NCBI GenBank assembly: GCA_026713825.1
Contig: JAPONS010000041.1
Location: forward strand, 1 to 44,056
DNA length: 44,056 nucleotides
Direction: 5' to 3'
From: Chloroflexota bacterium
GTDB taxonomy: Bacteria > Chloroflexota > Dehalococcoidia > Lucifugimonadales > UBA1127
The notes below the pieces were generated by a model that was not told where the DNA came from, searched no databases, and saw only the letters and a program-made list of their open reading frames with translations. Positions 32,669-40,480 of this stretch are shown in pieces (position 1 is the first letter of the stretch; the number at the start of each line of letters is the position of its first letter). The position numbers and the translations under genes were made by a program.

Positions 32669-34063
32669 CTACCCCTGCACCGCGTCCAACAGCGCCGACA
32701 CGCTCCCCAGCCCCTCAACCCCCCACGCCGCCGCGATCGCCCCCGGTATCGCCGAGTCCGTCAGCACCCCCGTCGCGCAGTCCGTAAACTTCTCCGCCAG
32801 GTCCTCCCGCGACATCGGCCACTCCGGCGTCCCACGCGACACCGTCGCCTCCCGCGACAGCACGCCGCCGTCATTGAGTTCCACCTCGACGCGGCTCCTG
32901 ATGCGCTCGAACCCCCGCGCCTCGATCTCGTCGTCCAAGTACGGCTTCACCCGCGCCATCATCGTCCGCACCTCCGGGTCCCGCACCACCTCGTCGCGGA
33001 ACTCCGCGATGCCCGCCCGGCGCCGAAGCGCCAGCACGCCGAGCATGAACTGCATGCTGAACTTCGCCTGCAGCGCGTTCTCCGGCTCGGCGTACCGCAG
33101 CGCGTTCAGCACGTTCGACGCCGTCCCCAGCCGCACCTCCCGGATGCGCCCCGGCTCGACGTCGTGCTCGATCAGCAGCCCCCGCAGCGCGTCCATCGCC
33201 GGGTGCAGCAGCGACCCGCACGGGTACGGCTTCACCGACACCCCCGGGTCGAGCAGCGACCACGGCCTGCCGAGCTTGCCCAGCACATACTCCTCGTCCA
33301 CGCCCCCGCCCGCCACGGCGAAGAACCCCCACTGCCCGTCCAGCCCAGACGGGTCCGCGCTGTACCCCATCGACGCCAGCTTCACCGCCACCACCCCGTT
33401 CTGCGCCGCCGCGCCCGAGTGGTACGGCTTCGTCATCGTCCCAAAGTTCACCCGCAGCCCCGCGCTCTTGCTCCCCGCGATGCTCAGCGCCGTCCGCGTG
33501 TGCTCCTCGTCGAGCCCCATCAGCGACGCCGCAGCCGCAGCCGCCGCAAACACTCCGAACGTCCCCGTGCTGTGGAATCCCCGCTGGTAGTGCTGCGGGT
33601 TCACCGCCTCCGCCAGCTTGCACTCCACCTCCAGCCCGATGCTGAACGCCCGCACCAGGTCCTTCCCCGTCGCGCCCGTCTCCTGCCCGACGGCCAGCGC
33701 CGCCGAGAGCGCCGGCACCGTCGGATGCGTCAGCAGCCCGTACACCCGGTCCGGCGTCGACGCAAGCTGCGTGTCGTCGAAGTCGTGCGCGTGCCCGCTC
33801 ACCCCCGACGCCAGCGCCGCAAACTCCGCCGGGTACGAAACCGCGACGCCCGGCACCCGCGCCATGCCCGACACCCCCAGCGTTCCCACGTACCGGTGGA
33901 TGATCTGCGTGCACTCCTCCGGTACCCCCGCCAGCATCACGCCCAGCCCGTCGACGATGCACCGCAACGCCTCGGTACGCAGCGCCTCCGGCAGGTCGTC
34001 GTACGTCGTCTTGACGATGAAGCGGGCTGTCTCCTGCGTGATGGCGCCGGTCAGGGTGGTCAT
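32669..34063 (-). CDS. MmgE/PrpD family protein
   Basis: The 464-residue protein has the MmgE/PrpD pattern: DLPEALRTEALRCIVDGLGV at the start, the conserved SGVSGHAHDFDDTQ and HPTVPALSAALAVGQ, and NFGTMTKPYHSGAAAQNGVV, also characteristic of the family. Members include 2-methylcitrate dehydratase and cis-aconitate decarboxylase, but many are uncharacterised. No methylcitrate genes are near, although the 10286 protein is a PEP mutase relative. The ATG follows AGGAGG at about 10 bases. It is divergent from the NUDIX gene. Confidence 0.85.
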   Translation of the reverse strand: MTTLTGAITQETARFIVKTTYDDLPEALRTEALRCIVDGLGVMLAGVPEECTQIIHRYVGTLGVSGMARVPGVAVSYPAEFAALASGVSGHAHDFDDTQLASTPDRVYGLLTHPTVPALSAALAVGQETGATGKDLVRAFSIGLEVECKLAEAVNPQHYQRGFHSTGTFGVFAAAAAAASLMGLDEEHTRTALSIAGSKSAGLRVNFGTMTKPYHSGAAAQNGVVAVKLASMGYSADPSGLDGQWGFFAVAGGGVDEEYVLGKLGRPWSLLDPGVSVKPYPCGSLLHPAMDALRGLLIEHDVEPGRIREVRLGTASNVLNALRYAEPENALQAKFSMQFMLGVLALRRRAGIAEFRDEVVRDPEVRTMMARVKPYLDDEIEARGFERIRSRVEVELNDGGVLSREATVSRGTPEWPMSREDLAEKFTDCATGVLTDSAIPGAIAAAWGVEGLGSVSALLDAVQG

Positions 34064-34118
34064 GAGTTGGGGAACCTCCTGCGGTGGTGTACCATACGGG
34101 CGTCCAGCAAAACAACGG

Positions 34119-34127
34119 CATATAGCA
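34119..34127 (-). promoter_or_regulatory. Weak extended -10 for the MmgE gene
   Basis: On the minus strand TGCTATATG (34127-34119) lies about 55 bases upstream of the ATG at 34063. It differs from consensus at the last base, so it is tentative. Confidence 0.25.
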
Positions 34128-34153
34128 TACCCCCATTTGTGTTAGGGGTGTCC

Positions 34154-34657
34154 ATGTTCACGGACTTTGAAAGCTGTCCCATGTGCCGGGGCTCGGTGAC
34201 CATCCGCACCGTGGACGGCCAGTGGCGCCCCTACTGCGCCCACTGCCGGCTCATCATCCAGCTCGGCCCAAAGCTCGTCGCGACGGTCCTCATCGGCGAC
34301 CCCTCGAAATTGCTCATGGTCCAGCGCAGCTACGGCGAGGAGAAAGGCCGATGGGCGCTCCCCGGTGGCTACGTCGAGCAGGGCGAGGTCGTCGAGGAAG
34401 CCGCCGCCCGCGAGGCCGTCGAGGAGACAGGCATCGAGGTGACCATCACCGGCCTCGTCGGGCTCTTCTCCGCCTCCGGCCGCCCCATCGTCGTCGCCGC
34501 CTACGGCGCGACAGCCGTCGGCGGCGCCCTCACCACGGACTCCTGGGAGATCGACGGCGCAGGCTACTTCTCCGTAGACAACCTCCCGCCGCTGGCCTTC
34601 CCCCAGGATGACCGCATCATCGCCAAGTGGGTGGAGATGGTGAACGGACAGCGTTAG
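34154..34657 (+). CDS. NUDIX hydrolase with N-terminal zinc ribbon
   Basis: The 167-residue protein has a Cys4 zinc ribbon at the start (Cys8, Cys11 in CPMC; Cys28, Cys31 in YCAHC) and a Nudix box at 71-94 with the canonical G-x5-E-x7-REUxEExGU spacing (Gly72, Glu78, Arg86-Glu87, Glu90-Glu91). Such proteins hydrolyse nucleoside diphosphate derivatives; the zinc-ribbon layout is like the NADH pyrophosphatase group, but the substrate is open. The start at 34154 follows TTAGGGGTGTCC. A longer frame back to 32648 is a shadow of the MmgE gene. Confidence 0.88.
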   Translation: MFTDFESCPMCRGSVTIRTVDGQWRPYCAHCRLIIQLGPKLVATVLIGDPSKLLMVQRSYGEEKGRWALPGGYVEQGEVVEEAAAREAVEETGIEVTITGLVGLFSASGRPIVVAAYGATAVGGALTTDSWEIDGAGYFSVDNLPPLAFPQDDRIIAKWVEMVNGQR

Positions 34658-34674
34658 GTTGTCCCCCATCCCCG

Positions 34675-34702
34675 TTGACACCCCCGCCCCATGCGCTATC
34701 AT
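34675..34702 (+). promoter_or_regulatory. Sigma70 promoter of the pantothenate operon
   Basis: TTGACA (34675-34680), a 16-base spacer and TATCAT (34697-34702). It lies just after the NUDIX gene. The transcript would have a leader of about 170 bases before the ATG at 34882. Confidence 0.6.
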
Positions 34703-34708
34703 GTCCCT

Positions 34709-34881
34709 GTCGCCAACCCCATGCGGGAGGCGAACGGGTTCCGGCAACCCCAAACTTTGGCCGCGGGGATCAGCATGACCGCGACGGCGCCTTCAAGACT
34801 CGCGTTCTCCCACAACGCTAGCCGCGTGCGCCCCTTTGCGTGCTCTGCTCGTCCCGTTGCCTGTGCATCGGGACGAGCGAC
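34709..34881 (+). promoter_or_regulatory. Structured leader of the DUF2520-panB-panC operon
   Basis: The leader holds several potential stems: GGGTT-CCGGC-AACCC (about 34736-34754), a CGCGG...CCGCG pairing (about 34764-34785), and the strong GCTCGTCCCG (34847-34856) with CGGGACGAGC (34869-34878), a 10-bp stem with a 12-base loop. The second arm contains the only purine-rich ribosome-site candidate (GGGACGAG) and ends 3 bases before the ATG. Translation could be blocked when it folds. A leader RNA called the pan motif is known upstream of pantothenate genes, but I cannot say whether this is one. Confidence 0.45.
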
Positions 34882-35793
34882 ATGACCGGCGCGCGAAACC
34901 TCGGCAACATCGGCTTCATCGGCGCGGGCGCAATGGCCTCGACCCTCGCGATCGCCCTCCACCGCCGCGGCTACGCCGTCTGCGCCGTCGCCAGCCGCAC
35001 CGCAGCTTCCGCCGAGCGTCTTGCCGCCGGGATCCCCGGCTGCGAGCCCCTCTCGCCGCAAGCCGTCGCCGACCGCTCCGACACCGTCTTCCTCACTGTC
35101 CCCGATGACGCCATTGCGCACGTCGCCGCGACCCTGCGCTGGCGCGACGGCCAAGCCGTCGTCCACTGCTCCGGCGCTCTGGGCCTCGAGGTGTTGACCG
35201 CCGCCGCCGAGTCGGGCGCAGCCGTCGGCGCGATGCACCCGCTGCAGACCTTCACCGCCGGCGTAGACCCCGAGGCATCCCTGAGCGGCATCGCCTACGC
35301 CGTCGAGGCTCCCTCACCCTTGCGCGATGCCCTCGAAGCGCTCGCGACCGACCTCGGAGGCTGGCTGCTTCCTCTCGATTCCACCGACCGCGCCGTCTAC
35401 CACGCCAGCGCCATCGCCGCCTGCGGCCTCGTCGCCACGCTCCTGAAGCAGGCAAGCGACCTCTGGCGCGGCGTCCCCGGCCTTGACGGCAACGGCATGC
35501 GCGCCCTCTTGCCCCTGACCCGCAGCACCCTCGACAACATCGAGCGTCAGGGCCTCCCCGCCGCCCTCACCGGCCCCGCCGCCCGCGGCGACGTCGGCGT
35601 CGTCCGCATGCACCTCGACGCCCTCGGCGAGCGCGCCCCCGCCTTCCTCCCCCTCTACGCCGCCCTGTCGCTCGCCCTGCTCCCCATCGCCCGCGACAAG
35701 GGCACCCTCGCCGGGCTGCAGGAAGCCCAGCTCCGTGAGCTGCTCACCGCATCCCTGACCGAATCCAGGACAGAAGGAGCGCCATGCGCGTAA
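34882..35793 (+). CDS. Rossmann-fold DUF2520 protein, panB neighbour
   Basis: The ATG at 34882 gives MTGARNLGNIGFIGAGAMAS; the frame is open upstream but that part is the leader. The 303-residue protein has an NAD(P)-binding Rossmann domain (GFIGAGAMASTLAIAL), HCSGALGLEVL, the GAMHPLQTF motif and an all-helical second domain typical of the DUF2520 family, related to pyrroline-5-carboxylate and ketopantoate reductases. It overlaps panB by 10 bases and has no panE near it. It may supply ketopantoate reduction, which is inference from position. Confidence 0.8.
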   Translation: MTGARNLGNIGFIGAGAMASTLAIALHRRGYAVCAVASRTAASAERLAAGIPGCEPLSPQAVADRSDTVFLTVPDDAIAHVAATLRWRDGQAVVHCSGALGLEVLTAAAESGAAVGAMHPLQTFTAGVDPEASLSGIAYAVEAPSPLRDALEALATDLGGWLLPLDSTDRAVYHASAIAACGLVATLLKQASDLWRGVPGLDGNGMRALLPLTRSTLDNIERQGLPAALTGPAARGDVGVVRMHLDALGERAPAFLPLYAALSLALLPIARDKGTLAGLQEAQLRELLTASLTESRTEGAPCA

Positions 35794-36569
35794 CCACCCG
35801 TGACGTGCAGCGGTTCAAGACGCAGGGGGAGCGCTTTCCCGTGCTCACCGCCTACGACTTCCCCACGGCCAGGCTCGTGGAGGAGGCCGGTGTCCCCGTC
35901 ATCCTCGTCGGCGACAGCCTTGGGCAGGTGGTGCTCGGCCACGCCTCCACCATCCCCGTGACCATGGAGGTCATGCTCCACCACACAGCCGCCGTCGTCC
36001 GCGGCACCGAGCGCGCGATGGTGATCGCCGACATGCCCTTCCTCTCCTACAATCTCAGCGACGAGCAGGCCCTCCTGAACGCCGGCCGCTTCCTGCAGGA
36101 GGCCGGCGCGCAGTCGGTCAAGCTCGAGGGCGGCGTCCGCGTCGCCGAGACCGTCCGCCGCATGACTGAGGCCGGCATCCCCGTCATGGGCCATGTCGGC
36201 CTCACGCCCCAGTCGGTCAACCAGCTCGGCGGCTACCGCGTGCAGGGCAAGACCGAGGCCGAAGCCGTCGCCCTCATGGACGACGCCATCGCCCTCCAGC
36301 AGGCCGGCGCCTACAGCGTCGTCCTCGAGCTCGTCCCCGGCGAGCTCGCGAAGGCCGTCACCGAGCGCCTCGATGTCCCCACCGTCGGCATCGGCGCCGG
36401 GCCCCACTGCGACGGGCAGGTGCAGGTCGTTCACGACCTGCTGGGCTTCGGCGCCAGCTACATCCCCAAACACGCCCGCCGCTTCGCCGACGTGGGCGAG
36501 GTCATCCGCGACGCCGTCACCCGTTACGCCGGCGAGGTCCGCTCCGGCGGCTTTCCCAACGGCGGTTAG
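35784..36569 (+). CDS. panB: Ketopantoate hydroxymethyltransferase
   Basis: PanB transfers a hydroxymethyl group from methylene-THF to 2-oxoisovalerate at the first step to pantothenate. The 261-residue barrel begins MRVTTRDVQRFKTQGERFPV. It shows the metal-binding and active-site segments ILVGDSLGQVVLGHAST and VIADMPFLSYN, then VKLEGG (Glu ligand) and IPVMGHVGLTPQSVNQLGGY. The start overlaps the DUF2520 stop by 10 bases. panC follows after 5 bases. Confidence 0.97.
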   Translation: MRVTTRDVQRFKTQGERFPVLTAYDFPTARLVEEAGVPVILVGDSLGQVVLGHASTIPVTMEVMLHHTAAVVRGTERAMVIADMPFLSYNLSDEQALLNAGRFLQEAGAQSVKLEGGVRVAETVRRMTEAGIPVMGHVGLTPQSVNQLGGYRVQGKTEAEAVALMDDAIALQQAGAYSVVLELVPGELAKAVTERLDVPTVGIGAGPHCDGQVQVVHDLLGFGASYIPKHARRFADVGEVIRDAVTRYAGEVRSGGFPNGG

Positions 36570-36574
36570 CGGAA

Positions 36575-37411
36575 ATGAAGGTCTGCGCCACCATCGCCGA
36601 GGTCCGCGACGCCCTCCACGGCGTCGAGCGTCCCCTCGGCGCGGTGCTCACCATGGGCGCCCTCCACCAAGGCCACCTCGCCCTCGTGCGCCGCGCCCGC
36701 GCCGAGTGCAAGACGGTGGCGGCCACCATCTACGTCAACCCCACCCAGTTCGGCGACGCCCGCGACCTCGACACCTACCCCCGCCCCATGCAGGACGACC
36801 TCCGCGTCCTCCGCCGCGAGGGCGTCGACGTCGTCCTCGTCCCCTCCGACGCCGAGATCTACCCCGAGGGCTTCAGCGCATGGATCGAGCCGGGCGAAAT
36901 AGGCGAGCGTCTTGAGGGCGAGCACCGCCCCGGCCACTTCCGCGGCGTCTGCACCGTCGTGCTCAAGCTCTTCAACATCCTCGCGCCCGACCGAAGCTAC
37001 TTCGGCCGGAAGGACGCCCAGCAGGTGCTCGTCATCCGCCGCATGGTCGACCACCTCGCCCTGCCCATCGACATCATCGCCGTCCCCACGGTCCGTGAGC
37101 GCGACGGCCTCGCCATGTCCAGCCGCAACGGCAACCTCACCACCCAGGAACGCCGCGCCGCCCGCGTCCTCCACCGAGCCCTGACCGCCGCCCATGACCT
37201 CGCCGCCGAAGGCGAACGCAACGCCCAAACCCTCCGCACCGCCATCCACTCCACCCTCGCCGAAGAACCCCTCGCCACCATCGACTACGTCAGCATAGCC
37301 AACCCCGATGACCTCAAAGAACTAACCACCCTCGAAGGCCCAGCCCTCGCCTCGCTCGCGGTTCGCTTCGGGCAGACGCGACTGATAGACAACCTCACGC
37401 TGCTGGGGTAG
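36575..37411 (+). CDS. panC: Pantothenate synthetase
   Basis: PanC couples pantoate and beta-alanine with ATP. The 278-residue protein shows the nucleotidyltransferase motif TMGALHQGHLALV (HxGH at 31-34), YVNPTQFGDARDL, NILAPDRSYFGRKDAQQVLV and the loop MSSRNGNLT. It is the last gene of the operon. A palindromic repeat follows, but no clear terminator. panD is not in the window. Confidence 0.97.
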   Translation: MKVCATIAEVRDALHGVERPLGAVLTMGALHQGHLALVRRARAECKTVAATIYVNPTQFGDARDLDTYPRPMQDDLRVLRREGVDVVLVPSDAEIYPEGFSAWIEPGEIGERLEGEHRPGHFRGVCTVVLKLFNILAPDRSYFGRKDAQQVLVIRRMVDHLALPIDIIAVPTVRERDGLAMSSRNGNLTTQERRAARVLHRALTAAHDLAAEGERNAQTLRTAIHSTLAEEPLATIDYVSIANPDDLKELTTLEGPALASLAVRFGQTRLIDNLTLLG

Positions 37412-37758
37412 GTCGGCGCCGTTCCCACGCAGCGTTACCCTCATCCCGGCTGAGGCCGGGATCCAGGGGAAGCCTAGGCGCTCCGTCGTCCCAGGCCAGC
37501 CTACACTTCAATTTGAAGGTTCACGCTCCTATTCAGTTAGGTGGCTCAAGGCCCAATGCATTTGGGACCTTTCACCGGGCAGATCATTGTGACAGCGGAT
37601 TGCTGCTCCAACATGTCAGTGCTGGCGATGAATCTTCAACAACAGTGAGCTAGGCCGGTAACCTGAATGACCCCGCATCTTCACTGTCAACGAGGTTTCC
37701 GACATGACTCTTCAATTCAAGTCTACATTAGGCCGATACAACTACTCCTTAAGAGTCT
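37412..37758. other. Gene-free left flank of the AT-richer island
   Basis: No gene is visible. The left 60 bases contain a CCCGGC-family palindrome (ATCCCGGC 37443-37450 with GCCGGGAT 37455-37462). From about 37500 the base composition drops from GC-rich to roughly even, and the codon-like bias vanishes. I take this as the left edge of an insertion, but I see no clear direct repeat. Confidence 0.55.
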
Positions 37759-38271
37759 TTAGGTCAGTAGCTCTGATTTCTTCAATTCTGCGTACTGGTG
37801 CTGGATAAAGGTCTCTCCAAACTTGGGCTTGAGTGCCTTAACCCTCTTAAGCATTTCATCAGGTTCAATTCCTGGCAACAGCTTTTGAACGAAGTGTATT
37901 GAAGCTGCCAATTCTAACTCATTAGTTTGCCGACTCCCCCACACACTGAGTATTTTGCGAATCGCATCGCCAAAGGACTCTATGTAGTGATTCCATTCCT
38001 CCAAGGGTTCGTCTATAGAGGTGATATGAAATCCATATCCCTGCAGATCGGCTTCAATATTAACGTAACCAGCAAGTTTCAAACGAGCTATATCTGTTTC
38101 CACTGCCTCAGCATACGGCCCGTAGTGGTGCATCTTAAATGCGTATTGGGTGGGCACATTCAAGGCTTCCTGCAAGAAGTAGCAGAGTTTCTGTACACGT
38201 GTCTTGCCAACATCATCCAATTGAGTAACAATATGGTGTATTATCGCAAGTCTAAGCTCTTCAACCTCCAT
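37759..38271 (-). CDS. YwgA-like (DUF4065/Panacea-like) partner protein
   Basis: The ATG at 38271 follows TTGGAGGAAGACGATAC. The 170-residue protein has a helical start (EELRLAIIHHIVTQL), then VGKTRVQKLCYFLQEALNVP (about 21-40) and MHHYGPYAEAVETDIARL (about 47-64). This is the pattern of YwgA and of the SocA/Panacea type family (KLQKLxY and a YGPxxxxVE motif). Such domains act as antitoxins or regulators in other systems. It lies 30 bases downstream of the HD phosphohydrolase gene in one transcript. As I recall, ywfO and ywgA are adjacent in Bacillus subtilis, which matches this pair. Confidence 0.7.
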   Translation of the reverse strand: MEVEELRLAIIHHIVTQLDDVGKTRVQKLCYFLQEALNVPTQYAFKMHHYGPYAEAVETDIARLKLAGYVNIEADLQGYGFHITSIDEPLEEWNHYIESFGDAIRKILSVWGSRQTNELELAASIHFVQKLLPGIEPDEMLKRVKALKPKFGETFIQHQYAELKKSELLT

Positions 38272-38301
38272 GTATCGTCTTCCTCCAACAGATTATTTGA
38301 C

Positions 38302-39612
38302 TCACTCTGCCATTAGTGAGCGGCAGTACCCCCTTAATTCTGCTTCCAAACCTTCATCACCCCGGACGTCGGCGTACAGGCGGAACTTTTCAATCTCTTG
38401 CAAACCCTGGAGTGGCAGCGATACCCTTCGGAATTCTCTCCAGACATCGGGTTGCTTGTCGGTTCTTACCATCATTTCTGCAAGCCTAAATCTTTCGGGA
38501 TGGTCTATTGCCTTATCCAACCAAAACGACACACCGGGGTATTGGGTACGTGCTTGCTGGAGGAGGTTTCGTTCGATCCTTCTTACGACTCCTGAATCGG
38601 GGCGATCAATAGTCTCATAGACGGATTTCGGATGCTGTCTGTTGATAATTCTCCATGCCAAGTTCTTCTTGCCCGCATCTGCCCGTTTACGGGCTTCATA
38701 GAGAACTCGGTTGTCGTCCCAGGTTAGGTACTCGTCTATTGCGCCCGTGCTGGGGTATGTGCCATGTTCGCTTTCGGTTTGGAGAAGCTCAGAGATAAAA
38801 TCTGTCAAAATTAAATCGAAAGCTCGCCTGACGTCATGGAAATAGACTTGAGTGAACATGTAATAGCGGGCTAGGGCGAAGGCTTCCAACGCATGTATGC
38901 CACCTTCGTCAATTGCCAGTTTAAGGCTTCCCGTTTCGGCTTCTGCATCCAAGGTTAATGTGTTGAGAATGCGATTGAGGTCATAGGTGCCATACTGTAC
39001 TCCACAGTAATGGGAGTCCCTGACCAGATAATCCATTTTGTCAACGTCCCATGGGCTTGAAATCAATTCTTGTACGAAGCCAGCAGATAGGGTTGCTTTA
39101 CTGACGACTAGATCTGCTACGTCGTCCCTTGAGATAGAGTGGGACTTACACTCTGGGTCATTTTCTATGATCCTTCCAATTTCAGAATTGCGAATGAGCT
39201 CAGCGCCATGGCTTTCATGGTTGTCACCTGGCGCAAATAACTTAGTTTCACCTGTGTGGGAAAAGGGAGCGTGGCCAACGTCATGGAGCAACCCAGCTAG
39301 CCTTGCCAACAATACCAAACGGCGCTTCTCGTCATCGGTCGTTCCAGTTGACCATTGTAGGGTGGCTTCAACTAAGTCCTGGTTTCGATCAACGAGGTTG
39401 CCCACAGCAATCCCTGCCAGGTGCATCACACCTATTGCGTGGCCAAATCGGCTGTGCTCAGCGCCATGGTAGACGTAGTGGGTGAGGCCCAACTGGTGAA
39501 TACGGCGGAGACGTTGAAACTCCGGTGTATCTATTATCTTACGTTCATGGGGATAAACACTGACAAACCCGTGGATGGGATCCCTTATTTCGGTTGTGCG
39601 TTCAGTGGCCAT
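38302..39612 (-). CDS. HD-domain dNTP triphosphohydrolase-like protein (YwfO-like)
   Basis: Start 39612 (MATERTTEIRDPIHGF) is preferred because the conserved IRDPIHGF segment follows directly. A longer frame to 39747 adds unlike residues, and neither start has a strong ribosome site. The 436-residue length is close to YwfO. The catalytic H...HD...D set is visible: His58 in EHSRFGHAIGVMHLAG, His110-Asp111 in LAGLLHDVGHAPFSHTGE, and the later Asp in WDVDKMDYLVRD. Such enzymes hydrolyse dNTPs to deoxynucleoside and triphosphate. Base use is AT-richer than the flanks. It heads a two-gene unit with the YwgA-like gene. Confidence 0.78.
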   Translation of the reverse strand: MATERTTEIRDPIHGFVSVYPHERKIIDTPEFQRLRRIHQLGLTHYVYHGAEHSRFGHAIGVMHLAGIAVGNLVDRNQDLVEATLQWSTGTTDDEKRRLVLLARLAGLLHDVGHAPFSHTGETKLFAPGDNHESHGAELIRNSEIGRIIENDPECKSHSISRDDVADLVVSKATLSAGFVQELISSPWDVDKMDYLVRDSHYCGVQYGTYDLNRILNTLTLDAEAETGSLKLAIDEGGIHALEAFALARYYMFTQVYFHDVRRAFDLILTDFISELLQTESEHGTYPSTGAIDEYLTWDDNRVLYEARKRADAGKKNLAWRIINRQHPKSVYETIDRPDSGVVRRIERNLLQQARTQYPGVSFWLDKAIDHPERFRLAEMMVRTDKQPDVWREFRRVSLPLQGLQEIEKFRLYADVRGDEGLEAELRGYCRSLMAE

Positions 39613-39818
39613 CTCAGGCGAGGAGGATAGCACTTGCTGTTTTGGGGAGCAAGGTGCGGTAGTCATTGAGGACGATGCGTTTCGAGCTGGATGAGAGATT
39701 ACAGATGGGGCGCCAGGGGTTCCGAGGGCATTTCTGTCATTGGACATCAGGGAAGTGTAGTTGCGGCTGCGGCTATGGAGCGTTAACTATGGACGGAAGG
39801 GTGGAGGCAATCACTTGA

Positions 39819-39845
39819 TGGGGCACATTGGACTTGAACCTAGGC
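39819..39845 (-). other. tRNA 3'-end-like fragment, possible att site
   Basis: On the minus strand the segment reads CTAGG-TTCAAGT-CCAAT followed by GTGCCCCA. This is a T-arm with the consensus GGTTCAAGTCC, then a 7-base acceptor strand and discriminator. No matching 5' tRNA half (which would need GGGGCAC) lies upstream, and the T-stem is imperfect. It could be the remnant left by integration at a tRNA gene, or a chance match. Confidence 0.4.
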
Positions 39846-39984
39846 AGAACGTGTCGGCCCGGCGTGCAGTTTTTTCTCTCCTTCCCCATTAGGACCTTGA
39901 TTGCCCAACAGTCCATATGTAGCGGCAGCTAGAATTGTCCCTGGCTGTCGATCCAGCGAAGGCATATCACCCATCTGCCCCCCC

Positions 39985-40040
39985 CAAACCCTGACACAAG
40001 CCCCTCGCGCGAAACCCAACCACCCCGCTACCCTCTCTCC
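39985..40040 (+). promoter_or_regulatory. Conserved 5' flank of GGQPGNQN cassette B
   Basis: ACCCTGACACAAGC, 27 bases, then TACCCTCTCT (40029-40038) matches the cassette A flank position for position. TACCCT ends about 6 bases before the ATG at 40041, the place of a -10 for a leaderless transcript. Confidence 0.55.
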
Positions 40041-40367
40041 ATGAACAACAACAACGCAGCCCCCAACCACCACGACGGCGACCGACGGAGGAAGAAGCGA
40101 AAGCCCGGCGGCCAGCCCGGCAACCAGAACGGCCGCAAGCGCAGCCTTCTTGACAGGACGCTCACCCCGGAGCAGCGAAACGCCCTTAAAGCTGCCCGGC
40201 GCGCCCGCAAGGTCCCCGATGTGGTAAATGTCGTCCGCATCAAGCTCGTGGCTTTGCTCTCCGATCCCCATGCTGACCTTGATCGGCTCATCCGCCTCAA
40301 CCGGATGTTGATGCGCATGCTGCGGATCGAGAGCAGGAAGCGCTCGGAACGCGAGAGGTGGGGGTGA
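40041..40367 (+). CDS. GGQPGNQN small protein, cassette B
   Basis: The 108-residue protein begins MNNNNAAPNHHDGDRRRKKR, basic and disordered, then carries GGQPGNQNGRKRSLLDR and LTPEQRNALKAARRARK. The C-terminal helices (VVRIKLVALLSDPHADLDR, IRLNRMLMRMLRIESRK) line up with cassette A: the block SDPHAD-x-D in B is ADPDAD-x-D in A. No ribosome site precedes the ATG, so leaderless translation is possible. The stop TGA overlaps a GTG that opens another frame. It is not beside phage genes. Confidence 0.7.
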   Translation: MNNNNAAPNHHDGDRRRKKRKPGGQPGNQNGRKRSLLDRTLTPEQRNALKAARRARKVPDVVNVVRIKLVALLSDPHADLDRLIRLNRMLMRMLRIESRKRSERERWG

Positions 40368-40430
40368 TACAGAAAAAATTTCGTGTTGTAGCTGAAATGT
40401 GCCGCATCGGCTACAAGGAGAACACGGTTG
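40364..40430 (+). other. Conserved 3' motif of cassette B, possible overlapping ORF
   Basis: A GTG overlaps the TGA of the preceding gene (GTGA) with GAGAGG upstream. The frame encodes KKFRVVAEMCRIGYKENTVV, similar to cassette A ([19 protein letters not shown]). As DNA it forms TTGTAGC (40387-40393) with GCTACAA (40411-40417). Beyond about 40430 the frame only mirrors the convergent gene. Confidence 0.4.
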
Positions 40431-40480
40431 TTTTTCTCCGCGGCCGCGGAGCTGGGGAGACATTTCGAGGGGGCATTGCC

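Larger units (their letters stand above)
39613..40040. other. Gene-free stretch at the right edge of the island
   Basis: It contains the 5' end of a possible longer HD frame, the tRNA-3'-end-like fragment at 39819-39845, and from about 39985 the conserved flank of cassette B. GC content rises again across it. No coding frame is convincing; an antisense frame at 39840-40652 is a shadow. Confidence 0.5.

Noticed and set aside
34730-34760. SAM-I riboswitch, from TTCCGGCAACCCC
   Set aside because: Only the GGCAACC piece matches; the conserved GGCCC and ATGA parts are missing and the genes are not methionine-related.
39819-39900. A complete tRNA gene on the minus strand
   Set aside because: Only the T-arm and 3' acceptor fit. 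The required GGGGCAC 5' strand, D-arm and anticodon arm are absent.
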